Origin: JBDRNO01 sp043811005
GTDB taxonomy: Bacteria > Bacteroidota > Bacteroidia > NORP154
Length of the DNA: 22,622 nt
Reading direction: 5' to 3'
NCBI GenBank assembly: GCA_043811005.1
Contig: JBDRNO010000040.1
Location: 1-22,622 of the forward strand
Shown here: piece after piece, positions 8,923 to 15,603 of the stretch
How the letters are laid out: every line of letters starts with the position of its first letter
Position numbering within the stretch: the first letter of the stretch is position 1
Notes under the pieces: generated by a model
Seen by the model: the letters and a program-made list of their open reading frames with translations, nothing else
The model's database searches: none
What the model was told of the DNA's origin: nothing
Position numbers and translations under genes: made by a program

Positions 8923-8953
8923 ACCTGTTGGAAACAGGTTCGCAAATTTTTTC
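8923..8953 (+). terminator. Possible intrinsic terminator after the paralogue cluster
   Basis: Hairpin ACCTGTT-GGA-AACAGGT (8923-8939), followed after about eight bases by a T-run. The separation from the T-run is longer than usual, so it may be only a hairpin repeat. The rest of 8834-9060 shows no gene. Confidence 0.35.
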
Positions 8954-9070
8954 TGCCATAATTATTTGCATCCCAGTTAATTTACTTTATGAATTTTAAG
9001 AAAATAAAATAGCGAAGAGCCGAAAAAAATTTACTAATTGATTTTTAAATGAATTACACAAAAAATATAT

Positions 9071-9078
9071 TACTTTTG
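9071..9078 (+). promoter_or_regulatory. -7 box TACTTTTG upstream of rpsT
   Basis: Exact match to the Bacteroidota TAnnTTTG -7 element, 52 bp before the rpsT ATG. No clear TTTG -33 element at the expected spacing. The implied leader is about 45 nt and AT-rich. Confidence 0.6.
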
Positions 9079-9130
9079 CACGAGAAATTCCGGTATTATT
9101 AATTAATAAATATTAACGAATTACTATACA

Positions 9131-9382
9131 ATGGCAAATAACAAGTCGGCAATAAAGAGGATCAGGACCAGCAATGAAAAAAGATTGAGAAACAGATACT
9201 TGGCAAAAACCACCCGCAACGCAGTTGATAAGCTCAGGAACATTAATAATAAAAAAGAAGCGGAAGAGTTACTCCCTAAAGTAATCTCATTATTGGATAA
9301 AACGGCAAAAAAAAATATTATCCATAAAAATAAAACGGCTAACCTGAAAGGCAAGTTAGCTAGTCACGTAAATAGTTTATAA
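9131..9382 (+). CDS. rpsT: 30S ribosomal protein S20
   Basis: 83 residues, the usual length for bS20, starting MANNKSAIKRIRTSNEKRLR and very rich in Lys/Arg and Asn, as expected for this helical 16S rRNA-binding protein of the small subunit. The spacing KSAIKRIR...TRNAVDKLR...LLDKTAKKNIIHKNKTANLKGKL matches the family throughout. It is monocistronic: its own -7 box lies upstream and a strong terminator begins 31 bp after the stop. Confidence 0.97.
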   Translation: MANNKSAIKRIRTSNEKRLRNRYLAKTTRNAVDKLRNINNKKEAEELLPKVISLLDKTAKKNIIHKNKTANLKGKLASHVNSL

Positions 9383-9412
9383 TTTTATTGTTTCTAAATA
9401 ATAAAATATCCT

Positions 9413-9452
9413 AACCCTGCATCACAACCAGTTGAGATGCAGGGTTTTTTTT
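9413..9452 (+). terminator. Rho-independent terminator after rpsT
   Basis: Perfect 11-bp stem AACCCTGCATC (9413-9423) and GATGCAGGGTT (9436-9446), 12-nt loop, continuing into a run of eight T (9445-9452). Confidence 0.93.
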
Positions 9453-9542
9453 ATATAGAACATAACAGAGGAATTTTATTGAAAAGTAATTAGTGGCTAA
9501 ATATTAAAATTCCGATACAATAAAATATATCGACACTCATAA

Positions 9543-10244
9543 ATGAAGGAATATCAAAGCAATTTAACCATAAAATCATGGGCAGAGGAAGACAGGCCCA
9601 GGGAAAAGCTCTTGCTTAAAGGCAAAAGTGCGCTTAGTGATGTTGAACTTATTGCTATCCTTATCCGTATGGGCAGCAAAAATGAATCGGCTGTTGATGT
9701 CGCAAAAAAAATTTTTAAAAGTGTTGATAATAATTTAGGAGAGCTCAGTAAGCTGTCGGTTAGGGAACTGATAAATCAATTTAAAGGTATTGGTGAGGCA
9801 AAAGCGATAAGCATAGTAGCTGCCCTGGAATTAGGAAGAAGAAGGCGGGAAGAAGAAGGGTTGAAACGCGAAACGATCACTTCCAGTGCCGACATTTTTG
9901 AAATAATGCAACCAAAAATTGCCGATGAAAAGCATGAAGAGTTCTGGGTGCTTTTATTAAACAAAGCTAACAAAATTCTAGTCAAACAGGATATTAGCAA
10001 AGGAGGGGTTAGCGGTACCGTTGCCGACCCAAAAATCATATTTAAGCTTGCTCTCGAAAATTTGGCATCCTCAATTATTTTATGCCATAATCATCCTTCT
10101 GGAAATTTAAAACCCAGTGAACAAGATATACAACTCACAAAAAAACTTAAAAAATCAGGCGAAGTAATGGATATCCCGGTTATTGATCATATTATAATAA
10201 CTGATAGCGGGTATTATAGCTTTGCGGATGAAGGAATATTGTGA
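9543..10244 (+). CDS. radC: RadC family JAB/MPN-domain protein
   Basis: 233 residues, typical RadC length. N-terminal helix-hairpin-helix region (about 20-100, including FKGIGEAKA), then the JAMM metalloprotease-like domain: EEFWVLLLN (Glu at about 132-133) and HNHPSGNLKPSEQD (His182, His184, Ser186, Asp195), so all the predicted zinc-binding residues are present. The family was named for a supposed DNA repair role that has since been questioned; its biochemical function is unsettled. It follows the rpsT terminator and shows no obvious operon partner. After the stop, 10251-10264 forms a small CACCC-GTGA-GGGTG hairpin without a T-run. Confidence 0.95.
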   Translation: MKEYQSNLTIKSWAEEDRPREKLLLKGKSALSDVELIAILIRMGSKNESAVDVAKKIFKSVDNNLGELSKLSVRELINQFKGIGEAKAISIVAALELGRRRREEEGLKRETITSSADIFEIMQPKIADEKHEEFWVLLLNKANKILVKQDISKGGVSGTVADPKIIFKLALENLASSIILCHNHPSGNLKPSEQDIQLTKKLKKSGEVMDIPVIDHIIITDSGYYSFADEGIL

Positions 10245-10300
10245 AGATGACACCCGTGAGGGTGGGATGATGGTTGAATGACGATATGGTTATATGGTTG

Positions 10301-10332
10301 GATTGTTCGATTGTTCAATTGTTTAATTGTTC
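10301..10332. repeat. Four tandem copies of an 8-bp word
   Basis: GATTGTTC, GATTGTTC, AATTGTTT, AATTGTTC in exact succession, in the 219-bp spacer between radC and the epimerase gene. The spacer is otherwise low-complexity T/G-rich DNA without a recognisable gene or promoter. Number of copies could vary by slippage. Confidence 0.85.
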
Positions 10333-10463
10333 TTTATTTTGTTGAATATAAATTTGTTATTGGATGTTAGATGTTGTTGCGGTGATAATTAAAAAATATG
10401 AGATGAGTTACAATTTTATCGAATCAGTAAAAAAAGGAACATATAAATCCTAAATAAAATATT

Positions 10464-11609
10464 GTGATCAAGATTTTAACGATAATAGGAGCAAGGCCTC
10501 AGATAATCAAAGCTGCTGCATTGAGCAGGGCAATAAGGGACAAGTATAGCGAAAAGATCAAGGAAGTTATTCTGCATACAGGTCAGCACTATGATGAGAA
10601 TATGTCAAAAATATTTTTTGATGAACTGCAAATTCCACAACCTGATTACAACCTGAACGTAGGTTCAAATTCTCATGCAAAACAAACTGCAGCGATGATC
10701 GAAGGTATTGAAAAAATTACGCTTGCAGAAAAACCACATTGTTTGGTCGTGTATGGCGACACAAATTCAACAATGGCTGTTGCTGTTGCCGCTTCAAAGA
10801 TACATTTCCCCATTGTTCATATTGAAGCAGGGCTGCGCTCATTTAATAAAACCATGCCTGAGGAGATAAACCGGATAATGTGCGATCACGTTTCAACATT
10901 GCTCTTTTCCCCTACAAAAACCGGTATTAACAACCTGGTTGCCGAAGGATTTAAAAAAGACAATAAACCGCCATATAATTCAGACAATCCCAAAATATAT
11001 CATTGCGGAGATGTTATGTATGATAATAGCATACATTTCTCTGAATTTGCTCTTAAAAATACCTCAATACTAAAGGATAACGATCTTGATCCTGGGAATT
11101 TTATCCTTGTAACCATTCACCGCGATAACAATACAGACAATAAGGAACGTTTGTATTCCCTGTTCAATGCCCTTAATAAGATCTCAAAACAAGACAATAT
11201 TCAGATCATACTGCCATTGCATCCCCGCACAACCAGGATATTAAAAAAGAACTTAACTGCAGAACTTTATGATACAATTGAAAATAACACCTTACTCAAT
11301 ATTATACCTGCTGTTTCTTATCTTAACATGATCGTATTGGAACATCACTCTAAATTAATATTGACCGATTCTGGAGGGGTTCAAAAAGAAGCTTATTTCT
11401 TTAAAAAACCATGTATTATCTTACGTAAGGAAACAGAATGGCTTGAATTGGTCTGGAACGGCAATGCTATCATAACTGATGCTGATGAAACCCGTATCCT
11501 GAAAGCTTACAATTTGTTAAAATCTAAAACTGACTTCACTTATCCTCCAATATTTGGCGATGGTAAAGCAGCGGAATTTATTTGTGAGGAGATAATAAAA
11601 CATATATAA
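10464..11609 (+). CDS. wecB: UDP-N-acetylglucosamine 2-epimerase family (non-hydrolysing)
   Basis: 381 residues from a GTG start, full length for the family (GT-B fold). Motifs: IIGARPQIIKA (8-17), HTGQHYDENM (38-47), YGDTNST (97-103), HIEAGLRS (119-126), MPEEINRI (131-138), HPRT (253-256) and TDSGGVQKEA (301-310). They supply the catalytic acids and the UDP-binding site. The enzyme inverts C2 of a UDP-HexNAc, giving UDP-ManNAc-type precursors for surface polysaccharide. The GARPQ, HYDENM and GLRSFN..MPEEINR wording is closer to WbpI-like enzymes (UDP-2,3-diacetamido-glucuronate 2-epimerase) than to E. coli WecB, so the substrate may be a diacetamido sugar; wecB is the generic symbol. No other polysaccharide gene is adjacent. 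The stop codon overlaps the end of an inserted repeat element. Confidence 0.93.
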   Translation: MIKILTIIGARPQIIKAAALSRAIRDKYSEKIKEVILHTGQHYDENMSKIFFDELQIPQPDYNLNVGSNSHAKQTAAMIEGIEKITLAEKPHCLVVYGDTNSTMAVAVAASKIHFPIVHIEAGLRSFNKTMPEEINRIMCDHVSTLLFSPTKTGINNLVAEGFKKDNKPPYNSDNPKIYHCGDVMYDNSIHFSEFALKNTSILKDNDLDPGNFILVTIHRDNNTDNKERLYSLFNALNKISKQDNIQIILPLHPRTTRILKKNLTAELYDTIENNTLLNIIPAVSYLNMIVLEHHSKLILTDSGGVQKEAYFFKKPCIILRKETEWLELVWNGNAIITDADETRILKAYNLLKSKTDFTYPPIFGDGKAAEFICEEIIKHI

Positions 11610-11958
11610 TTAGTGTCTGTCCATAATGTTATAAAAATAGTAAAAAGTCCCATCCTGAAACAAGTTCAGGATCAAATTACAAATCTCAAATTACAAAAAG
11701 GGGATAAAAAGAAGTAATAGGGTAGATAATTTGTTGAGGATAGAGGCAAGGATGCGTTTTAATTCAGATCCCTCTTTAACCAACTGTTGGCATTTCCCTG
11801 TATCGCCCTGTTTGAGACGTAGAAAAGCCATGAGGAAAAAATGAGATTCTCGTATTTCCTTTAGAGATATGCTCATTTTCGTTTTTTGAGATTTGAGATT
11901 TGGGATTTGAAATTTCCATTTTTGAAAAAATCTTTGACTTTATAGACGGACACTAATT
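11608..11958. mobile_element. MITE-like element with terminal inverted repeats
   Basis: Left end 11608-11626 and right end 11940-11958 are inverted copies matching at 17 of 19 positions (left AATTAGTGTCTGTCCATAA). A TA dinucleotide at 11611-11612 and 11954-11955 could be the target duplication. Inside lie a hairpin ATCCTGAA-ACAAG-TTCAGGAT (11652-11672), imperfect inverted tracts of AAATCTCAAAT type (about 11673-11700 and 11881-11917), and a four-helix-bundle gene remnant. No transposase is present, so any movement would need help in trans. The insert starts at the wecB stop codon. Confidence 0.65.
11691..11876 (-). pseudogene. Fragment of a four-helix-bundle (23S rRNA intervening-sequence type) protein
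   Basis: 61 codons beginning MSISLKEIRESHFFL, followed by QQLVKEGSELKRILASILNKL. This matches the C-terminal half of the four-helix-bundle/S23 family, where the helix reads like S-I-(A/S)-L-K-E-(A/I)-R-E-(S/T). Full proteins are about 115-125 residues, so the first two helices are missing, and upstream is AT-rich repeat rather than coding sequence. It sits between the two terminal inverted repeats of the surrounding element. Relatives of this family are encoded inside intervening sequences of 23S rRNA genes in several bacteria. Expression is doubtful; remnant status is inferred from length. Confidence 0.6.
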
Positions 11959-11991
11959 AAGATCACAGGTACAAAAAGACAATATTTTCCT

Positions 11992-12594
11992 TCACCTCTT
12001 CCACCTGAAACTCTCAATAAAATAAAATATGTCTTCCCTGATAAAATTAATGACCGGTGCCAATGAGTCATTGCGCGGAGAAACATTGAAATACAATGCT
12101 CCTCTCAAGAAATGATTGGTACTGTCGGTTAAAAAAAACTGAACCGAAGAAGCTGTGCTAATACCTTCGATGTTATACAGCAAACCATGTACTCTTGCAC
12201 TATCTCCTTTTATCAATGTCTCATCGATTGCTTCTGCTTTGATGGTATGTTTATAAGCGAGTTTCCGGGAGTCTTCAAGGTATTTCTCTAAATCATTATT
12301 TAATGCAAAATAACTCAGATGGAGCCTGCCTTTGAATTCAGGATAGTCAATGTTCATCCAGCAAGGCATTGTGGACACACCAACATGAGGAGTGATCATG
12401 GCATAAGTAGGATATTCAAATAAAAAAGGGCAATCGGAATTGTATTCAATGTAAGTTTTTTGAGGAAGGTCTATCCTGAAAAAACCTCTTGGCTTAGGCA
12501 CATAATCACCTCCGCAAGAAGTAAGAAAACAGGCAGTTGCACTAAGCAGGATATTATAAACAAGAATATGTGTAAATCGCTTTCTTAATATCAT
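11992..12594 (-). CDS. gldD: Gliding motility / T9SS-associated lipoprotein GldD
   Basis: 200 residues with a lipoprotein signal (ILLSATACFLTSC, lipobox LTSC with Cys27), so it should be anchored in the outer or inner membrane facing the periplasm. After the cysteine, YVPKPRGFFRIDLPQKTY, CPFLFEYPTYA, CWMNIDYPEFKGRLHLSY, YLEDSRKLAYKHTIKAEAI and SVQFFLTDSTNHFLRGALYFN are the hallmark blocks of GldD. In Flavobacterium johnsoniae GldD is required for gliding and is linked with the T9SS. Here it stands alone, divergent from an ABC exporter; the two upstream regions share a 74-bp gap with overlapping promoter candidates. Confidence 0.93.
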   Translation of the reverse strand: MILRKRFTHILVYNILLSATACFLTSCGGDYVPKPRGFFRIDLPQKTYIEYNSDCPFLFEYPTYAMITPHVGVSTMPCWMNIDYPEFKGRLHLSYFALNNDLEKYLEDSRKLAYKHTIKAEAIDETLIKGDSARVHGLLYNIEGISTASSVQFFLTDSTNHFLRGALYFNVSPRNDSLAPVINFIREDIFYFIESFRWKR

Positions 12595-12632
12595 GCTATT
12601 ACTCCGTAAAGTTTTGTTTGTAGACCACTAAG

Positions 12633-12663
12633 TTTGGATAAAATACAAATATATGTATTTTTG
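12633..12663 (+). promoter_or_regulatory. Consensus Bacteroidota promoter for the ABC exporter (near-leaderless)
   Basis: TTTG (12633-12636), 19-bp spacer, TATTTTTG (12656-12663): an exact fit to TTTG-N19-TAnnTTTG. The ATG of the ABC ATPase begins at 12669, six bases past the -7 box, so the transcript would start at or within a few bases of the start codon. Confidence 0.82.
12646..12653 (-). promoter_or_regulatory. Candidate -7 box for gldD (minus strand)
   Basis: Minus-strand TATATTTG fits TAnnTTTG and lies 52 bp upstream of the gldD ATG, inside the spacer of the oppositely oriented promoter. No -33 element at good spacing, so support is partial. Confidence 0.4.
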
Positions 12664-12668
12664 CAATA

Positions 12669-13631
12669 ATGGAATTTCTCAGCGCACAAAACATTACCAA
12701 GCAATTTTCCAATCACAGGGCATTGGATGAAGTGAGCATCAATGTGCCCGAAAAAAGCATTTTCGGTTTGCTCGGTCCAAACGGTGCCGGCAAAACCACT
12801 CTCATCCGCATCATCAACCAGATCACAGCGCCTGACAGCGGACAACTGTTTTTTGAAGGTAAAAAATTACATCCTGACCATATTGAGAAAATTGGTTATC
12901 TGCCTGAAGAAAGGGGTTTGTACAAAAAAATGAAAGTTGGAGAACAAGCCATTTATCTTGCTCAGCTAAAAGGAATGTCGAGAACAGATGTATTGAAAAA
13001 GCTGAAATATTGGTTTGAAAAGTTTGAGATCCAAAGCTGGTGGAACAAAAAGGTTGAAGAGCTCTCCAAAGGAATGCAGCAAAAAATACAATTTGTAATT
13101 ACCGTCCTTCACGAACCTCCGTTATTGATATTTGACGAGCCCTTTACCGGCTTCGACCCTATTAACACCAACCTTATAAAAAATGAAATAGTTAACCTCA
13201 GGAACAATGGTGCAACAATCATATTCTCAACACATAACATGGAATCAGTTGAGGAACTGTGCGATCATATTGCGCTGATAGACAATGCTAAGAAAATTTT
13301 GGATGGTCCGGTATCTGAAATACGCAAGACATACAGATCAAACACTTATGAGATCGGATTTTCAGGTGATGTGAATGCGATCACAGATGCTCTGCCAACA
13401 GGTTATGAAACTACCGGGCATCAGCCGGAACAGGACAAATTAGCAGGCGGGCAGGATGATGAATTCCAAAAAATCAGGGTAACGATCACAAATCAAGGCA
13501 GCACTAACGAATTACTGCAAAAGATATTATCCCATATTGAAATTCAATCTTTTAATGAAATGATACCAAGCATGAGGGATGTGTTTATTCAGGTGGTAAA
13601 GAAAAGTAAATCCGAATTGTATTCGGATTAA
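12669..13631 (+). CDS. ABC exporter ATP-binding subunit (NatA-like)
   Basis: 320 residues. Walker A GPNGAGKTT (36-44), an ABC signature written LSKGM (132-136), Walker B LLIFDEP (152-158) and switch histidine in STHNM (His189) are all present, so the protein should hydrolyse ATP. The Q-loop position reads YLPEERGLY, a form usual in this NatA/COG4152-like subgroup. About 100 residues after the nucleotide-binding domain form an extra C-terminal region typical of exporters of this group. The ATG is fixed by the promoter six bases upstream and by family alignment (MEFLSAQNITKQF). The partner permease starts 58 bp downstream across a large inverted repeat that includes this gene's stop codon. Substrate unknown; sodium, drug or peptide export are all known for relatives. 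Confidence 0.93.
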   Translation: MEFLSAQNITKQFSNHRALDEVSINVPEKSIFGLLGPNGAGKTTLIRIINQITAPDSGQLFFEGKKLHPDHIEKIGYLPEERGLYKKMKVGEQAIYLAQLKGMSRTDVLKKLKYWFEKFEIQSWWNKKVEELSKGMQQKIQFVITVLHEPPLLIFDEPFTGFDPINTNLIKNEIVNLRNNGATIIFSTHNMESVEELCDHIALIDNAKKILDGPVSEIRKTYRSNTYEIGFSGDVNAITDALPTGYETTGHQPEQDKLAGGQDDEFQKIRVTITNQGSTNELLQKILSHIEIQSFNEMIPSMRDVFIQVVKKSKSELYSD

Positions 13632-13679
13632 TCCTAAACTAATATTGTTAATTTACCTTTAATCCAAATACAATTCGGA
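13611..13679. repeat. 20-bp inverted repeat spanning the ATPase stop codon and the exporter spacer
   Basis: 13611-13630 (TCCGAATTGTATTCGGATTA) and 13660-13679 are inverted copies with one mismatch, separated by 29 bp. The left arm is itself nearly palindromic (TCCGAA-TTGTA-TTCGGA). It encodes the last residues (SELYSD) and stop of the ATPase gene, while the right arm ends 11 bp before the permease ATG. It could fold in mRNA and tune permease expression, or be a captured palindromic repeat. Confidence 0.88.
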
Positions 13680-13689
13680 GTTACTGTTG

Positions 13690-15021
13690 ATGAACAAAAT
13701 AAAATTAATAATAAGAAGAGAATACCTCACAAGGGTTAGGAAGAAGTCGTTTGTGATAATGACCATAGTAGGGCCTGTATTAATGGCAGCAATAATGGTT
13801 ATCCCCATCTGGTTATCCATGATGGAGCAGGATACACAATTCATAGAAGTTATTGATGAATCCGGCTTGTTTGTCAATAATATTCCGGAAACAGAAACAA
13901 TCAAATTTAAATATCCTTCTACCGGGTCTAATGGAGCAGATCTGGAAAAGGAAAAAGCTGGATTTTACGATGAGGATTACACTGCCATATTATTTATTCC
14001 AAGAACCGTTATGATCTCCACTCAAGGCATTCAATTATTTTACAAAAAACAACCCGGGATAACAACGCTCCGCTACCTTGAAGAAGCTATTGAGAACGAA
14101 ATTGAAAGCGGCAAGCTGACTGCTTCAGGAATAGATAAAAAGATACTTGAATCGGTAAAGACCAATGTGAGGATCAACACTATTAACCTGGAAGAGTCGG
14201 GGGCTGAAGAAAAAAGCTACACCGAGATAAATATGGTAGCAGGTATCCTGGCAGGATTCCTGATATATATATTCATTTTCCTTTACGGAACCCAGGTTAT
14301 GAGGGGTGTGATCGAAGAGAAAACCGGCAGGATTGTTGAAGTTATTATCTCTTCGGTTAAGCCGTTCCAACTGATGATGGGCAAAATAATCGGTGTTGCA
14401 ATGGTTGGATTAACGCAGTTCCTGCTCTGGATCGTGCTCACATTTTTTATTGTATCAGCAGTAAAAACAATATTCCTGCCCGGTAAATTCGATACTGCAC
14501 AAATTCAAGCTCTTTCACAAATGCCTTCACAAACAACACGGGACATTGAAAAAACAATAAACCCCGGACAAATGAATGAAATTCTCGAAGCCATTGGTTC
14601 AATCGATCCTTGGATTATGATCGGTTCATTCCTTTTTTTCTTCATGGGGGGCTATTTGCTCTATGGGGCTTTATTCGCAGCCATAGGCGCTGCTGTTGAT
14701 AATGAAACAGATACCCAGCAATTTATTTTACCTATTACCATTCCTCTGATCCTTGCATTTATAATGGGTCAATTCATCATTGAAAACCCGGAAGGACAGG
14801 TCTCTTTTTGGTTTTCTATCATACCTCTTACTTCTCCCATTATAATGATGGTGAGGATACCCTTTGGCGTGCCTTATTGGGAAATAGCTTTATCAATAAT
14901 TCTATTAATTCTCGGCTTTTTAGCAGCCACATGGGTAGCTGCAAAGATCTACCGTACAGGAATACTTATGTATGGGAAAAAAGTAAATTACAGGGAACTG
15001 TGGAAATGGTTGTTTTATTAA
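13690..15021 (+). CDS. ABC exporter permease subunit (ABC-2 family, NatB-like)
   Basis: 443 residues from ATG at 13690; a TTG three bases earlier is less likely. The N-terminus IIRREYLTRVRKKSFVIMT leads into the first membrane helix (about 22-42), typical of ABC-2 permeases of the NatB/COG1668 type. A large extracytoplasmic domain of about 135 residues follows, then five or so further helices: VAGILAGFLIYIFIFLYG, IGVAMVGLTQFLLWIVLT, WIMIGSFLFFFMGGYLLYG, ITIPLILAFIMGQFII and a C-terminal pair ending near ILLILGFLAATWVAAKIY. The motif VIEEKTGRIVEVIISSVKPFQLMMGKI is a strong family signature of the cytoplasmic coupling loop. It forms an exporter with the preceding ATPase. Its stop codon overlaps the stop of the convergent DUF2442 gene. 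Substrate unknown. Confidence 0.92.
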   Translation: MNKIKLIIRREYLTRVRKKSFVIMTIVGPVLMAAIMVIPIWLSMMEQDTQFIEVIDESGLFVNNIPETETIKFKYPSTGSNGADLEKEKAGFYDEDYTAILFIPRTVMISTQGIQLFYKKQPGITTLRYLEEAIENEIESGKLTASGIDKKILESVKTNVRINTINLEESGAEEKSYTEINMVAGILAGFLIYIFIFLYGTQVMRGVIEEKTGRIVEVIISSVKPFQLMMGKIIGVAMVGLTQFLLWIVLTFFIVSAVKTIFLPGKFDTAQIQALSQMPSQTTRDIEKTINPGQMNEILEAIGSIDPWIMIGSFLFFFMGGYLLYGALFAAIGAAVDNETDTQQFILPITIPLILAFIMGQFIIENPEGQVSFWFSIIPLTSPIIMMVRIPFGVPYWEIALSIILLILGFLAATWVAAKIYRTGILMYGKKVNYRELWKWLFY

Positions 15022-15251
15022 CAACAGGGTGGATTCACATGTCCTAATACCTGGCTTAGATGAAATAATTCATCTGTATCTTCAAAAGTAAAACCAACAC
15101 CATCCAAAATTTGCCATTTTTTCCTTTGGGTGGGTGACAGTTTCTTTATGGGCGGGAAAAAAGATAATGGGACTATAATAACTCTCCCATCATTTAAATA
15201 AATAGTTATTTTCCCCTTTTTTTCAAATTTTAAATTTTTAATTCTCTCCAT
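15018..15251 (-). CDS. DUF2442 domain protein
   Basis: 77 residues, the usual size of DUF2442 proteins. The pattern KITIYLNDGRVIIVPLSFFPPIKKLSPTQRKKW followed by GVGFTFEDTDELFHLSQVLG matches the family: Asp-Gly-Arg turn, PL.(W/F)FP motif, QR..W, then the D-E-x-(I/L) end. It begins one base after the stop of the preceding DUF4160-like gene (TAA-A-ATG) and so is translated with it. Its TAA overlaps the TAA of the convergent ABC permease gene in the shared bases TTAA. DUF2442 genes often sit next to DUF4160 genes and have been suggested to form toxin-antitoxin-like pairs, but no activity is proven to my knowledge. Confidence 0.82.
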   Translation of the reverse strand: MERIKNLKFEKKGKITIYLNDGRVIIVPLSFFPPIKKLSPTQRKKWQILDGVGFTFEDTDELFHLSQVLGHVNPPCC

Positions 15252-15252
15252 T

Positions 15253-15543
15253 TTATTTCCCTTTCTTTTTAATTTTAATCGCTTTAACTTGTCCCTTCTC
15301 TTTCAATTCATTTAGCTGACTTTTTATAACACCTATATTTCCCTTTATGTCCTCTTCAATCCATTTTATTTCGTTGCTGCTGAAATCTCCCTGATTTATC
15401 AATTCTAAGGGTTCCAGTTTGAATTTAGCACCTGTAACCTGTTTACTCTTACTTCTGAAAACGTGAACATGTTCATATTCATATATCGGTTCATCAGACC
15501 AAACACTAATATAATACCATTGAAACACAATCAATTTTCCCAT
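15253..15543 (-). CDS. DUF4160-like small protein, partner of DUF2442
   Basis: 96 residues starting MGKLIVFQWYYISVWSDE. The segment YEHVHVFRSKSK...GAKFKLEPLELINQGDFSSNEIKWIEEDI resembles DUF4160 proteins, with the H-x-H-V strand, the A-K-F strand and the terminal helix that contacts the partner in this family. The C-terminus is very Lys-rich (KAIKIKKKGK). It is the first gene of a two-gene unit with DUF2442, one base apart, with its own promoter and a 6-bp inverted repeat upstream, an arrangement consistent with autoregulation. Assignment rests on motif pattern and neighbour and is less certain than for DUF2442. A toxin role is speculative. Confidence 0.68.
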   Translation of the reverse strand: MGKLIVFQWYYISVWSDEPIYEYEHVHVFRSKSKQVTGAKFKLEPLELINQGDFSSNEIKWIEEDIKGNIGVIKSQLNELKEKGQVKAIKIKKKGK

Positions 15544-15552
15544 TTTGATAAA

Positions 15553-15590
15553 GTATCACAAAATTACTATTTATATACTTTTTGATACAA
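15553..15590 (-). promoter_or_regulatory. Promoter and possible operator of the DUF4160/DUF2442 pair
   Basis: On the minus strand TTG (15588-15590), 21-bp spacer, TAATTTTG (15559-15566), matching the Bacteroidota consensus; the ATG lies 15 bases further. Inverted arms GTATCA (15553-15558) and TGATAC (15583-15588) bracket the -7 box and reach the -33 box, a position suited to a repressor. The arms are short and may be chance in AT-rich DNA. Confidence 0.55.
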
Positions 15591-15603
15591 TTGTATTTAT
15601 ACT

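Noticed and set aside
10251..10264. Hairpin after radC as terminator
   Set aside because: Stem of only 5 bp and no following T-run.
11691..11876. Intact small protein gene
   Set aside because: Covers only the C-terminal half of the four-helix-bundle family, so called a remnant.
13687..13689. TTG as start of the ABC permease
   Set aside because: ATG follows immediately at 13690 and fits the family N-terminus better.
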